Source: Rhodospirillaceae bacterium
Lineage (GTDB): Bacteria > Pseudomonadota > Gammaproteobacteria > Steroidobacterales > Rariloculaceae
Reading direction: 5' to 3'
DNA length: 64,000 nucleotides
NCBI GenBank assembly: GCA_024638465.1
Contig: JAHEKF010000001.1
Location: forward strand, 62,001-126,000
Shown: piece after piece, positions 37,385-49,517 of the stretch
How the letters are laid out: each line of letters begins with the position of its first letter
How positions within the stretch are numbered: position 1 is the stretch's first letter
Translations under genes and position numbers: made by a program
Notes under the pieces: model-generated
What the model was told of the DNA's origin: nothing
The model's input: the letters and a program-made list of their open reading frames with translations, nothing else
Database searches by the model: none

Positions 37385-39532
37385 ATGAAAACAGCGCTGG
37401 AACTCAATGCTTCCAACGTAGCCGAGTTGCCGCTACAGGAAGCTTCGCTGACGATCTGGGATACGAAGTATCGGCTCAAGACCAAGTCCGGTGCACCAGT
37501 GGATACGGACATCCAGGCGACGTACAAGCGCGTGGCGCGCGCGCTGTCCGACGTCGAGGATCGCGGTAAACGCGATTACTGGCACGATCGCTTCGTCTGG
37601 GCGCTGCAACGCGGCGCTATTCCTGCCGGCCGTATCATGTCGAACGCGGGTGCCGCGGAGCACAAGCCGGCGACATCGACGATCAACTGTACCGTGTCGG
37701 GCACGATCCGCGATTCGATGCATGAGATTCTCGACAAGGTTCACGAAGCGGGTCTCACTTTGAAGGCCGGCTGTGGCATCGGTTATGAATTCTCGACGCT
37801 CAGGCCTCGCGGTGCGTACGTCTCGGGTGCAGGCGCGCACACGTCGGGGCCACTGTCGTTCATGGATATCTACGACAAGATGTGTTTCACGGTGTCGTCC
37901 GCTGGTGGCCGCCGCGGCGCGCAGATGGGCACATTCGATATCGGTCATCCGGACTCCATGGAGTTCATTCGCGCGAAGCGCGAAGATGGCCGGCTTCGGC
38001 AGTTCAACCTCTCGCTCCTGATTACCGACGAGTTCATGCAGGCGGTCCGCGAAGGGCGTTCCTGGCGGCTCGCGTTCCCGCTGACGCAGCGAGAAGCCGA
38101 CGAAGACGGCATCGACGTTACCGACCCGCAGCAGGTCGTTTGGCGCGAATGGCCCACGGTTGGCGAGTACGTTCATAACGCAGACGGTCTCGTCGCGTGC
38201 CGTGTCTACAAGGAGATGCCCGCGCAACGGCTTTGGGACGTGATCATGTCGTCGACCTACGATTTTGCGGAGCCCGGCTTCGTCCTGATCGACCGTGTCA
38301 ACGAGCTCAACAATAACTGGTGGTGCGAGAATATCCGTGCGACAAATCCCTGCGGCGAGCAGCCGTTGCCCGCCTACGGTGCCTGCCTGCTCGGATCCAT
38401 CAATCTGACCAAATTCGTCCACGACCCGTTCACCGAGGACGCGCGCTTCGATTGGGACGAGTTTCGGGAGGTCGTACGCGTATTCACGCGCATGCTCGAC
38501 AACGTCGTCGAGATCAACGGGCTGCCGCTGGATACGCAGCGCGAAGAGATACTGCGCAAACGCCGCCACGGCATGGGCTTCCTGGGGCTCGGCTCGACGA
38601 TTACGCTGCTCGGGATGCGCTATGGCGCGGCCGACTCCGTCGAGTTCACCGAGAACGTCTCCAGGGAGCTTGCGATCGCGGGCTGGGAGATGGGTCTGGA
38701 GCTGGCGCGCGAAAAGGGCGCCGCGCCGATACTCGACGAGGAATTCGCAGTCACCGTGGAAATGCTGCGCAAGCGTCCCGAGATGGTTGACGATGGCTGG
38801 AAGGTCGGCGACAAGATAGCGGGCCGCCAGCTTCATGCGAAGTACAGCCGCTATATGCAGAAGGTCGCGCAGGTAGCGCCCGAGCTCGTCGAACAGCTCG
38901 CGGACGAAGGCGCCCGGTTCACTCACCACAGCTCGATCGCGCCGACGGGGACGATCGCATTGTCGCTCGCGAATAACGCAAGTAACGGCATCGAGCCGTC
39001 GTTCGCGCATCACTATTTCCGAAACGTGATTCAGGAAGGCAAGAAGACCAAGGAGAAGGTCGACGTGTTCTCGTTCGAGCTGCTGGCGTACCGGCAACTC
39101 GTTGCCGAGAAAGCGTCGCCGGACGCGAGCGACGGTGAGGAAGCACTGCCCGAGTACTTCGTGAGCTCCGAAGATATTTCGCCTAGGGATCACGTCGACA
39201 TCCAGGCCGCAGCACAGATCTGGATCGACTCTTCAATCTCGAAAACTGCGAATGTGCCGACGGAATACGACTACGAAGATTTCAAGGACATCTATCTCTA
39301 CGCGCATGAGCAGGGGCTCAAGGGCTGTACGACGTTTCGGTTTAATCCCGAGGCGTTCCAGGGTGTTCTCGTGAAGGAGAAAGACCTCCAGAACACGACC
39401 TATCGTTTCACGCTCGATGACGGCACGGTCGTCGAGGCCAAGGGCGATGACGAGATCGAGTACGACGGAGAATTGCATAGCGCGGCGAATCTGTTCGACG
39501 CGCTCAAGGAAGGCTATTACGGGAAGCTTTAG
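37385..39532 (+). CDS. nrdJ: Adenosylcobalamin-dependent (class II) ribonucleotide reductase, catalytic subunit (ORF track start 37364)
   Basis: GAEHKPATSTINCTVSGTIRDSM, TLKAGCGIGYEFSTLRP, NPCGEQPLPAYGACLLGSINLTKFV, APTGTIALSLANNASNGIEPSFAHHY. ATG at 37385 follows GGGAGGGG. Confidence 0.93.
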   Translation: MKTALELNASNVAELPLQEASLTIWDTKYRLKTKSGAPVDTDIQATYKRVARALSDVEDRGKRDYWHDRFVWALQRGAIPAGRIMSNAGAAEHKPATSTINCTVSGTIRDSMHEILDKVHEAGLTLKAGCGIGYEFSTLRPRGAYVSGAGAHTSGPLSFMDIYDKMCFTVSSAGGRRGAQMGTFDIGHPDSMEFIRAKREDGRLRQFNLSLLITDEFMQAVREGRSWRLAFPLTQREADEDGIDVTDPQQVVWREWPTVGEYVHNADGLVACRVYKEMPAQRLWDVIMSSTYDFAEPGFVLIDRVNELNNNWWCENIRATNPCGEQPLPAYGACLLGSINLTKFVHDPFTEDARFDWDEFREVVRVFTRMLDNVVEINGLPLDTQREEILRKRRHGMGFLGLGSTITLLGMRYGAADSVEFTENVSRELAIAGWEMGLELAREKGAAPILDEEFAVTVEMLRKRPEMVDDGWKVGDKIAGRQLHAKYSRYMQKVAQVAPELVEQLADEGARFTHHSSIAPTGTIALSLANNASNGIEPSFAHHYFRNVIQEGKKTKEKVDVFSFELLAYRQLVAEKASPDASDGEEALPEYFVSSEDISPRDHVDIQAAAQIWIDSSISKTANVPTEYDYEDFKDIYLYAHEQGLKGCTTFRFNPEAFQGVLVKEKDLQNTTYRFTLDDGTVVEAKGDDEIEYDGELHSAANLFDALKEGYYGKL

Positions 39533-39702
39533 TCACGTGAGTTCGAATCAACACAAACCATACAGGGATGCACATCGCGGCAAGACTGCGTTCTGGCAGA
39601 CAGGCTCGACGTCTTCGAAGTGGCTCAGGCTGCTCAGGGACGGTACGCGGGGCCTGAAGCTCAGGGCGCCACGCCGACTAAAACAAGTCAGAGAGTAGAA
39701 AA

Positions 39703-40416
39703 ATGACGAACATTAAGGTGGACAAGAAGATCGTCGGCTACGAAGTCGCGGTCGATACTGCAGAAGAATCGGCGCAGGAAGTTACCAGGATCCTTGAAAT
39801 AGCGGAGCCTGATGAATCAAAAGTGATCCGGATGCACGAGAAGCTCGAGCGTCCCGACATGCTGATCGGCTCTACTTACAAAGTGAAGACACCCGTGTCC
39901 GATCACGCGATGTACGTCACGATTAACGACATCGTGTTGAACGAGGGTACCGATTTCGAGAAGCGACGACCGTTCGAGATATTCATCAACTCAAAAAATC
40001 TCGATCACTACCAATGGATCGTTGCGCTGACTCGCATCATGTCGGCCGTGTTCAGAAAAGGCGGCGACGTCAATTTTCTCGTTGAGGAACTCAAGGCTGT
40101 GTTTGACCCCCGCGGCGGTTACTGGCAGCCGGGCGGGCGCTTCATGCCATCGATCATCGCCGAGCTCGGCTATATCGTCGAGCGGCACCTGACACAGATC
40201 GGTTTGTTGCAGCCGGTGGGACCGAGTGAGGATCAGCAGAAGATTCTCGACGAGAAGCGCGCCGAGTTCGAGGCGCGCGACAGTCAGAAAGACGCTTTTT
40301 CAGAATCGAAATTTCCGGAGGGCGCGCAGCTCTGCGCGAAATGCAATACGGCAGCGACCGTGATGATGGACGGATGCTTGACTTGTTTGAATTGCGGTTA
40401 CTCCAAATGTGGCTGA
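39703..40416 (+). CDS. Split class II ribonucleotide reductase C-terminal component (NrdJb-like)
   Basis: 237 aa: GSTYKVKTPVSDHAMYVTINDIVLNEGTDFEKRRPFEIFINSKNLDHYQWIVALTRIMSAVFRKGGDVNFLVEELKAVFDPRGGYW; C-terminal CAKCNTAATVMMDGCLTCLNCGYSKCG. Confidence 0.9.
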   Translation: MTNIKVDKKIVGYEVAVDTAEESAQEVTRILEIAEPDESKVIRMHEKLERPDMLIGSTYKVKTPVSDHAMYVTINDIVLNEGTDFEKRRPFEIFINSKNLDHYQWIVALTRIMSAVFRKGGDVNFLVEELKAVFDPRGGYWQPGGRFMPSIIAELGYIVERHLTQIGLLQPVGPSEDQQKILDEKRAEFEARDSQKDAFSESKFPEGAQLCAKCNTAATVMMDGCLTCLNCGYSKCG

Positions 40417-40475
40417 GGGCTGCCCCGCAACTTTCGGTTCCGAGGCCGAAATAAGGGATTAACGAATCCGCCGTT

Positions 40476-40520
40476 GGTCCGCCTCCCAGACCTTCACCGG
40501 TCGGGGGCGGGCCTTTTTTT
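40476..40520 (+). terminator. Rho-independent terminator after nrdJb
   Basis: GGTCCGCCTCC ... GGGGGCGGGCC TTTTTTT. Confidence 0.85.
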
Positions 40521-40710
40521 GCGCTTCCGAATGGCTGCTTTCTGGCCGATTGCCGGCGTCGTGAACGCATGGATTCGAGTTTCGCGGTCGATGCCCTGCT
40601 GCGCGTGCGTGATCGGCCGCATTTCATCAGCAACCGCGTGGATCCCCGTTTGAAGTATCGCGGTCGGGAGCCCGCGCCGTTCACGCCGGTGCTAGACTTA
40701 GCCGCATTTC

Positions 40711-42156
40711 GTGCAGGGCCGATCGACGGACGTGGCATTAACGATTCCTGACTTTTCCGGGCTACGCGTGCTTGTCGCGGGCGATGCAATGCTCGACGAA
40801 TACTGGTTCGGCGATACGGGCAGGATCTCCCCGGAAGCACCCGTCCCCGTTGTCAGAACCACTGGCATCGAGCAACGCGCGGGCGGGGCGGCTAACGTTG
40901 CATTGAATATCGCCGCGCTCGGCGGTGCCGTTCGCCTGATCGCCGTCACCGGTAAAGACGCTCGCGCGGATGCGCTCGCGAAGCTGCTCGCCGACAGTGG
41001 TGTCGATTGCGAGTTCGTCGCCGCAGACGATAGGCCGACGATTCACAAGCTGCGCGTCCTGTCGCGTAATCAGCAACTCATCCGTCTCGACTCCGAGAAG
41101 CGGTTCGCGGGCCACGAACACGCGCTGACCGCGTTGTTCTCGGGTTCGCTCGACGATGTCGATGCGGTCGTCCTCTCCGACTACGGAAAAGGTACGCTGG
41201 AAAAAATCGAGCCACTTGTTGCGGCGGCTCGCGAGAACGGCGTACCGGTTCTCGTCGACCCGAAGGGGCGCGACTTCGGACGCTACAGCGGCGCTACGGT
41301 GCTGACGCCGAACCTGAGCGAATTCGAAGCCGTTGCCGGGATCGGTGAGGACGAAGCCGGGTTTCGGGTGGCGGGTGAAGAACTTCGTGACGAACTCGAT
41401 CTTGGCGCATTGCTCGTGACGCGCGGGCACCGTGGAATGACGCTGTTCGTCCGGGGTAGCGAACCCTTCGATCTGGCGGCGCAGGCGCGCGAAGTCTTCG
41501 ACGTGACAGGTGCAGGAGATACGGTCATCGGACTCATGGCGGCAGGTTTGGGAAGCGGGATGGCCCTGGAGGACGCTGCAGCATTGGCGAACCTCGGTGC
41601 GGGACTCGTCGTCCGAAAGATTGGTGTCGCCACCGTCAGCCCGTCGGAGCTGAGGCTCGCACTTCACCGTCGTGGCGCAGGCGGTCGTGGTCTAGTGACT
41701 CAGGACGAGGTTGCTACGCTGATAGAAGAAGCGCGTCGTCGTGGGGAGCGAATCGTGATGACGAACGGCTGCTTCGACATTATCCATGCAGGCCATGTCA
41801 CCTATCTCGAGGAAGCCAAAGCACTGGGTGACCGGCTCGTGGTGGCGGTCAACGACGACGCTTCGGTGACGCGGCTGAAGGGCGAGCCTCGGCCGATCAC
41901 TCCGCTGGAGGATCGGATGGCGGTACTTGCCGGCCTGGCCGCAGTCGACTGGGTGGTACCGTTTTCGACAGATACGCCGGCCGAGCTGATTGCGCGCCTG
42001 CTCCCCGACGTTCTCGTCAAAGGCGGCGACTACGACAATATCGACGAGATTGCGGGCGGGAAGGACGTCCTCGCCCACGGCGGAGAGGTTCGCATCCTGA
42101 GCCTGAAAGAAGGGCGATCCACTACGTCTCTGATAGAGACGTTAAAAAACGCCTAG
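40711..42156 (+). CDS. hldE: Bifunctional heptose-7-phosphate kinase / heptose-1-phosphate adenylyltransferase (start may be GTG 40732)
   Basis: 481 aa: VAGDAMLDEYWFGDTGRISPEAPVPVV, PfkB DVTGAGDTVIG, nucleotidyltransferase TNGCFDIIHAGHVTYLEEAKALGDRL. Confidence 0.96.
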   Translation: MQGRSTDVALTIPDFSGLRVLVAGDAMLDEYWFGDTGRISPEAPVPVVRTTGIEQRAGGAANVALNIAALGGAVRLIAVTGKDARADALAKLLADSGVDCEFVAADDRPTIHKLRVLSRNQQLIRLDSEKRFAGHEHALTALFSGSLDDVDAVVLSDYGKGTLEKIEPLVAAARENGVPVLVDPKGRDFGRYSGATVLTPNLSEFEAVAGIGEDEAGFRVAGEELRDELDLGALLVTRGHRGMTLFVRGSEPFDLAAQAREVFDVTGAGDTVIGLMAAGLGSGMALEDAAALANLGAGLVVRKIGVATVSPSELRLALHRRGAGGRGLVTQDEVATLIEEARRRGERIVMTNGCFDIIHAGHVTYLEEAKALGDRLVVAVNDDASVTRLKGEPRPITPLEDRMAVLAGLAAVDWVVPFSTDTPAELIARLLPDVLVKGGDYDNIDEIAGGKDVLAHGGEVRILSLKEGRSTTSLIETLKNA

Positions 42157-42173
42157 CGCACTCACTGCGCTAG
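42144..42173 (-). terminator. Terminator hairpin spanning the convergent hldE and tolC stop codons
   Basis: Perfect 8-bp stem CTAGCGCA-CTCAC-TGCGCTAG (42153-42173), followed on the minus strand by GGCGTTTTTT. Confidence 0.65.
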
Positions 42174-43561
42174 TCGAGCCAGCCGTTGACTTCATCGAGG
42201 TCGTCGACCGACAAGCCTCCCGCCGCCTGTTTCAGTCGCAGCACGTTGAGAATGTAGTCATATCGACTCCGCGCGAAATTCGTTTGCGCGCGCGCTAACG
42301 TATTTTGCGACACGAGAACGTCGACCGTCGTTCGCGTTCCGACCGCGAAACCGGCCTCGGTAGCCTGCAGGGCAGTCTCGGAGGACTGCACCGCCTGCCG
42401 CAGCGCCTGGACCCGAGAGATCTCGGTGATGACGCCGAGATAGGCGTCCCGAGTCTGCCTTTCTGTCTGGCGCGCGATTCTCTCGAGGGCTTCCATGGAG
42501 GCCCGATACTGATAGACCGCCTGTTGAATACGCGAGCTGTTGAACCCGCCCGTAAAAAGAGGAACGCTGACGTTGATCGAGAGATTGTATCCCTGAGGGC
42601 CGGACGTTGAGAATGCGCCGCGTGCGCTGCCGTCGGCGAAGATATTTGTCCTCAGCGTTTCGGAATCGGATTCGCTGTAACTACCCGACAGTCTTACGGA
42701 AGGTAAACGGCTGCCGCGCTGAATATCGATGTCGTCCTGAGCAATCTCGGCAGCGATACGGCTCGAGTTGAGCGCGAGATTTTGATCCAGCGAGACGCGT
42801 ACCCATTCGTCGGCGTCTGCTGGTTCGGGAGACTCCAGTGGGATCTGTTCAGCTGGTCCGGCGAGCTCCGAGATGTACTCGCCAACAATCTCACGAAGAA
42901 ACATTTGCGACGTCGCAAGCGAACGCTGTGCAGATATCTCCGTTGCGATCGCCAGGTCAAACCCCGCCTGAGATTCCTGAACATCCGTAATCGCGATCAA
43001 CCCGACTTCGAAGCGGCGCTCGGCCTGCTCCAGCTGTCGGCCGATCGCCTCTCGCGCGGCCGTTTCCGCGGCCAAAGTGTCTTCGGCCGCGAGGACATTG
43101 AAATACGCTTCCGATACTCGAATCAGCAGGTCCTGTTTGGCGAGTTCGTAATCCGTCATCGCCCGCGCGACACGTTTGTCCGCCTGCCTGTAGGCGACGA
43201 GCTGGCCGCGATCGAATATCGTCTGGTTGAGATTCAGGCTGAAGTTCGAGGTATCGCGCTCGGTCTCCGAGCTGACAACGATCGTGCTCTGCTCGCCGGT
43301 CTGGAAGTTGGTCGCCGGATTCGGATCCTGGCTGTCGCTTGTTGACGCCCCGGCGCTCAGCGAGAGTTGCGGCAGCAAGCTACTCAAAGCCTGTGGTTTG
43401 GATTCGAGCGTCGCGAAGTAGATATTCTCCGCTTCCCGAATCGTCGGGTCGTTCTGCAGGGCCCGCTGATAGACATTTAACAGGTCGTCCTGCGCCGTTG
43501 CGAGCTGGGACCAGCAACAGATGCTGGCGATGACGATGAGGCGGAAAAGATTGGCGTTCAT
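42170..43561 (-). CDS. tolC: TolC-family outer-membrane efflux protein
   Basis: 463 aa: DLLNVYQRALQNDPTIREAENIYFA, SLSAGAS, SVPLFTGGFNSSRIQQAVYQYRAS, GTRTTVDVLVSQNTL. Confidence 0.92.
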   Translation of the reverse strand: MNANLFRLIVIASICCWSQLATAQDDLLNVYQRALQNDPTIREAENIYFATLESKPQALSSLLPQLSLSAGASTSDSQDPNPATNFQTGEQSTIVVSSETERDTSNFSLNLNQTIFDRGQLVAYRQADKRVARAMTDYELAKQDLLIRVSEAYFNVLAAEDTLAAETAAREAIGRQLEQAERRFEVGLIAITDVQESQAGFDLAIATEISAQRSLATSQMFLREIVGEYISELAGPAEQIPLESPEPADADEWVRVSLDQNLALNSSRIAAEIAQDDIDIQRGSRLPSVRLSGSYSESDSETLRTNIFADGSARGAFSTSGPQGYNLSINVSVPLFTGGFNSSRIQQAVYQYRASMEALERIARQTERQTRDAYLGVITEISRVQALRQAVQSSETALQATEAGFAVGTRTTVDVLVSQNTLARAQTNFARSRYDYILNVLRLKQAAGGLSVDDLDEVNGWLD

Positions 43562-43598
43562 AGTTGTCCTACTCAGGGATAAATCGATTTTTTAAAAG

Positions 43599-43934
43599 CT
43601 AGTACCTTGGTGTATGCGGATCGACTTTCTGTGACCATGCGTCGATACCGCCGGATAGGTTGAAGACGTCACTGAAGCCCGCAGACAGTAAGAAACCCGC
43701 CACCTGCCTGCTTCGGCTGCCGGAGTGACACATCACTACGACCGGCTTGTCGTTCTGGAGCTCGCGAAGCCGAGCCGGAATCTCGCGCATCGGAACGTGC
43801 ACGGCCCCGGGGATGCTCGCTATCGCTATTTCTTGTGGCTCGCGGACGTCGAGAAGAACCACGTCTCCTTTTTGGGGTGCCTCAGGCCAACGCGCCAGGA
43901 ACTGCTCTGGAGTCAATTCCGGAACGACCGTCAT
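43599..43934 (-). CDS. Rhodanese-like domain protein
   Basis: 111 aa: LLDVREPQEIAIASIPGAVHVPM, catalytic VVMCHSGSRS. Confidence 0.92.
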   Translation of the reverse strand: MTVVPELTPEQFLARWPEAPQKGDVVLLDVREPQEIAIASIPGAVHVPMREIPARLRELQNDKPVVVMCHSGSRSRQVAGFLLSAGFSDVFNLSGGIDAWSQKVDPHTPRY

Positions 43935-43950
43935 CGCGCTGGCGCCACAC

Positions 43951-44601
43951 CTATAGAATGAAAGCTTCGGGTCGTTCCGCGTTTACTAGCGGTTTTAGGA
44001 CGGACTCGAACAAACTTTCCTGAGTCGTCCGGCCGCGTTCCAGCATGGTTACGACACAGGCCTGCATGACCGGATCTCGACCAACAATAATGAACAGCCG
44101 TCCTCCTGGACGGAGCATTCGAACGAAATGATCGTCCAGCTCGGGGACGGAGCCGGTGACGGCGATGGCATCGAACTGCTCGTTTCCCGGGAGCCCGAGA
44201 GCATCTTCCGTCCGATACTCGATATTGGTCAGCCCCAGTGGCGCTATCGTCGCCTGTGCTCCCCGTGTGAAATCTTCGTAGATGTCGATCGTGACGACGG
44301 ATGCCGCCAGCCGTGCAAGACAGGCGGTGAGATAGCCGCTGCCGGTGCCTATTTCGAGTACCTGATCGGTTTCGTCGAGCTGCAGCGCCTGAAGCAGCCG
44401 CCCTTCGACCTTCGGCGCCATCATGGCTTCGCTGTGGGCCAGCGGGACTTCCAGGTCGGCGAACGCGAGATTGCGATGGGCTTCCGGGACGAAATTCTCG
44501 CGTGCGGTTCCACCGAGGACGCTCAGGACTCGATCGTCCAGAACCTCCCAGGCCCTGATCTGCTGGCCCAGCATCTGCGATCGTGCTTCTTCAAGATTCA
44601 T
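43951..44601 (-). CDS. Protein-L-isoaspartate O-methyltransferase family protein
   Basis: 216 aa: AHSEAMMAPKVEGRLLQALQLDETDQVLEIGTGSGYLTACLARLAASVVTIDI. Confidence 0.88.
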   Translation of the reverse strand: MNLEEARSQMLGQQIRAWEVLDDRVLSVLGGTARENFVPEAHRNLAFADLEVPLAHSEAMMAPKVEGRLLQALQLDETDQVLEIGTGSGYLTACLARLAASVVTIDIYEDFTRGAQATIAPLGLTNIEYRTEDALGLPGNEQFDAIAVTGSVPELDDHFVRMLRPGGRLFIIVGRDPVMQACVVTMLERGRTTQESLFESVLKPLVNAERPEAFIL

Positions 44602-44872
44602 GATTTCATGCCGGGTAGAGCGGCGGCCCTCTTGAGATGCGAGCTAGGGTACGGAGTTTAACTAACCCACACAAGGCAGTGTCTGAAGAATTATGGTGAA
44701 TTCGCGACGACCGCGAATGGCGTGTTGCGGTATCTTAACTTTAAGCACTTGAAGGGGAATTGGCCCCCGTCAACATCCCTCCTGCGACATCGGGAACGCT
44801 CGGATTCGGTCGGCTCGCTGTCGAGTTCTCTCGATGGGGCATGGTGATCCGCTTAAGGATTGAGGAGACCGC

Positions 44873-47179
44873 GTGGAGCTGCTGCTCGAGTATCCCGGCC
44901 TCGCCGCGACGATGTTCGTGGGGCTTGCCACGGCCATCGTTCTCATAGCGATTGCTTTACGGCGTCGATCATTGGATGCTCGAAGTCTGGACACCAATAT
45001 CCTGGAGTTAGCGGAGCCCGACGACGGCCTGATCCCGTCACGCCCGAATGGAAATTCAATGAAAGTCGTCGAGATCATCGACACCATCGGCGAAGCAGCG
45101 GAGACTGGTGCAGCGAAGCAGGCACCATCGCAAGGAGCAGTCGCCTTATTCGAGGCGCTGGCGCAGACGCTGCCCGATGTAACGATAGTGCATACGGACA
45201 AGATCCTGTTCGCGAACAGCGCAGCCGCAGACCTGTTCGGCGTGGAACGCGACACACTGCTCGGCAAGCCCGTTACCGATCTAATGCGGCCAGCTTACAG
45301 AGCCATTGTTCGTCGCGATGTTCTGTCACAGCTCGAAGACGCGAAACCGGCCAATACAGTGGAAGTGCAGCTCATCAGTAGTGGCGAGCATGAACTTTGG
45401 GCCGAGCTGCACACGACTGCCGTCGACTTCGACGATAATCGCGCTTTGCTGACCGTCGCCCGCGACATCAGTCATCGAAAAAGCATGGAGGCGTCTCTCG
45501 GGCGAGGCAAGCTTCAGGCGCGGATCACGCTCGAATCAATCGGCGAAGGTGTCATTACCACGGATACAGCCGGCATCATCGACTACATGAACGAAGCGGC
45601 CGAGAAACTCACGGCTGCAAACCGAACGCAGGGCATCGGCAAACGACTAACCGATTTGATTGCCCTCGTCGACGAGAACGACCGTGAATCGCTTGGTGAT
45701 CCGGTGCAGCAATGTCTCAACGAGCGCCGGCGTGTCAGTTTGGGTCGCCGCGGGCTCATGTTGACGAAGCAAGGCGAGCGTGAGTGCTCGATCGAGCTCA
45801 CGGCCTCGCCAATACGTTCTGCCGACGGGGCGGTCGCGGGCTGCGTCATCATCTTCCACGATGTGACCGAGATTCGCGGGTTGACCCGGCAGATGTCGTA
45901 TCAGGCCAGCCATGACGCGCTGACGGGGCTCGTTAACCGTGTCGAGTTCGAGCGCAGACTCGAGTCGGCATTGAAATCGGCGAGAGGGACGGATGTCGGT
46001 CATGTCGTGTGTTACCTCGATCTCGATCGCTTCAAGAATGTCAACGACACCAGCGGGCATCTTGCTGGCGACAATTTGCTGCGAGAGATCGCGACGCTTC
46101 TGAAAGAGAAGGTTCGTGATTCAGACACGGTAGCTCGGCTCGGTGGCGACGAATTTGCACTGCTTCTCGTCGGTTGCCCGTTGGAGAAGGCACGACAGAT
46201 TGCAGATGACGTTTGTCACGCTGTCGCGGATTACCGGTTCGTCTGGCACGACCAGATTTTCGATATCGGGGTCAGCATCGGCCTTGTCGAGATCGGCCAC
46301 GAGAGCGGCTCAGCGGAGACGGTTCTCGGGGCGGCGGATTCTGCCTGTTACGTGGCAAAGCAGCATGGCCGAGGCCGCGTCCACGTCTACTCGGCGCGTG
46401 ACGAGATTGTTGCGCGGCAACGGGGAGAAATACAGTGGCTGCAGCGTCTGCAGCAGGCGCTCAAGGAAAACAAGTTCGAACTATTCGTACAGCCGATTAT
46501 CTCCGTTGCGGGTCGCGTGAAGGAGGGTCCCGCAATCGAAGTTCTGCTGCGGCTGCGCGAGGAGAGCGGCGAAGTGATTCTGCCATCTCAGTTCCTGGAC
46601 TCGGCCGCGCGCTATCAGCTCATGTCCCACATCGACCGCTGGGTCGTGCAGGCGTCTCTGACGGCCATCGCCAGCGGTACTCTCCGTCTCCCCGATGAGC
46701 GAAGCTGTTCCATCAATCTTTCAGGGCAGACGCTCGGCGATGAGGATTTCCTCGAATTCGTCGTCGAGGCGCTCGATCATACCGGGGTAACACCGTCGCA
46801 GCTCTGCTTCGAGATTCCGGAATCGGCGGTCGTTACGAATCTCGATCACGCGCACCGATTCATCAACGTGCTGCACGGTATCGGATGCCGGTTCGCGCTC
46901 GATGATTTCGGCAGCGGCATCGGCTCGTTCTCGAACCTCAAGTTTCTCGACATCGATTATCTGAAGATCGATGGTGCCTATATTCGGGATCTCGAGACCG
47001 ACAGCGTCAATCACGCGATGGTGACCGCGATGATAAAGCTGGCGCGGACGCTCGATTTTCAGATCGTCGCCGAGCAGGTCGAGGACCAGGCGTCGTTCGA
47101 TACGGTGCGAGAGATGGGTGTCGACTTCGTGCAGGGATTCGTTGTCGAACGCCCGCACGAACTGGCCGCCATCCACTAA
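44873..47179 (+). CDS. PAS-GGDEF-EAL cyclic-di-GMP signalling protein
   Basis: 768 aa: N-terminal TM segment, two PAS-like regions, RLGGDEFALLL, EAL-type EVLLRL, ALDDFGSGIGSFSNLKFLDIDYLKIDG, EQVED. Confidence 0.93.
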   Translation: MELLLEYPGLAATMFVGLATAIVLIAIALRRRSLDARSLDTNILELAEPDDGLIPSRPNGNSMKVVEIIDTIGEAAETGAAKQAPSQGAVALFEALAQTLPDVTIVHTDKILFANSAAADLFGVERDTLLGKPVTDLMRPAYRAIVRRDVLSQLEDAKPANTVEVQLISSGEHELWAELHTTAVDFDDNRALLTVARDISHRKSMEASLGRGKLQARITLESIGEGVITTDTAGIIDYMNEAAEKLTAANRTQGIGKRLTDLIALVDENDRESLGDPVQQCLNERRRVSLGRRGLMLTKQGERECSIELTASPIRSADGAVAGCVIIFHDVTEIRGLTRQMSYQASHDALTGLVNRVEFERRLESALKSARGTDVGHVVCYLDLDRFKNVNDTSGHLAGDNLLREIATLLKEKVRDSDTVARLGGDEFALLLVGCPLEKARQIADDVCHAVADYRFVWHDQIFDIGVSIGLVEIGHESGSAETVLGAADSACYVAKQHGRGRVHVYSARDEIVARQRGEIQWLQRLQQALKENKFELFVQPIISVAGRVKEGPAIEVLLRLREESGEVILPSQFLDSAARYQLMSHIDRWVVQASLTAIASGTLRLPDERSCSINLSGQTLGDEDFLEFVVEALDHTGVTPSQLCFEIPESAVVTNLDHAHRFINVLHGIGCRFALDDFGSGIGSFSNLKFLDIDYLKIDGAYIRDLETDSVNHAMVTAMIKLARTLDFQIVAEQVEDQASFDTVREMGVDFVQGFVVERPHELAAIH

Positions 47180-47291
47180 CTTCCCCGGCCGTCCCGGCCG
47201 ACGTATCAGTTAATGGTCGGACCCGGACAGCTCCGTCTCACGCAATCTCGCCTCGAGACTCCGCGAATAGCCGTAGCGGCGGAGCCGCTCC

Positions 47292-49304
<2,013 letters not shown>

Positions 49305-49517
49305 CCAGTAATCTCCCTGTTATACCGCCCATCAGTTTTTTCGCTACCCGCAGTCGCGAGTCATGCAATCTTTATTGTCAGGCGCGGTGTTCGTGTCCGG
49401 ATCGCCGTGATCTGGGTTTCGATGTCACAGGATCGATCGGAGACAGTCGTCGAGCGTATTGTTTGTTGCGAAATCGTTAGTGTGTATCGCGGCCTGAACC
49501 CGGCCGCGTTCGGGGCG

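Noticed and set aside
37433-39193. 586-aa minus-strand ORF opposite nrdJ
   Set aside because: Pure antisense shadow of a highly conserved catalytic gene in GC-rich sequence; no recognisable motifs, no leader or RBS.
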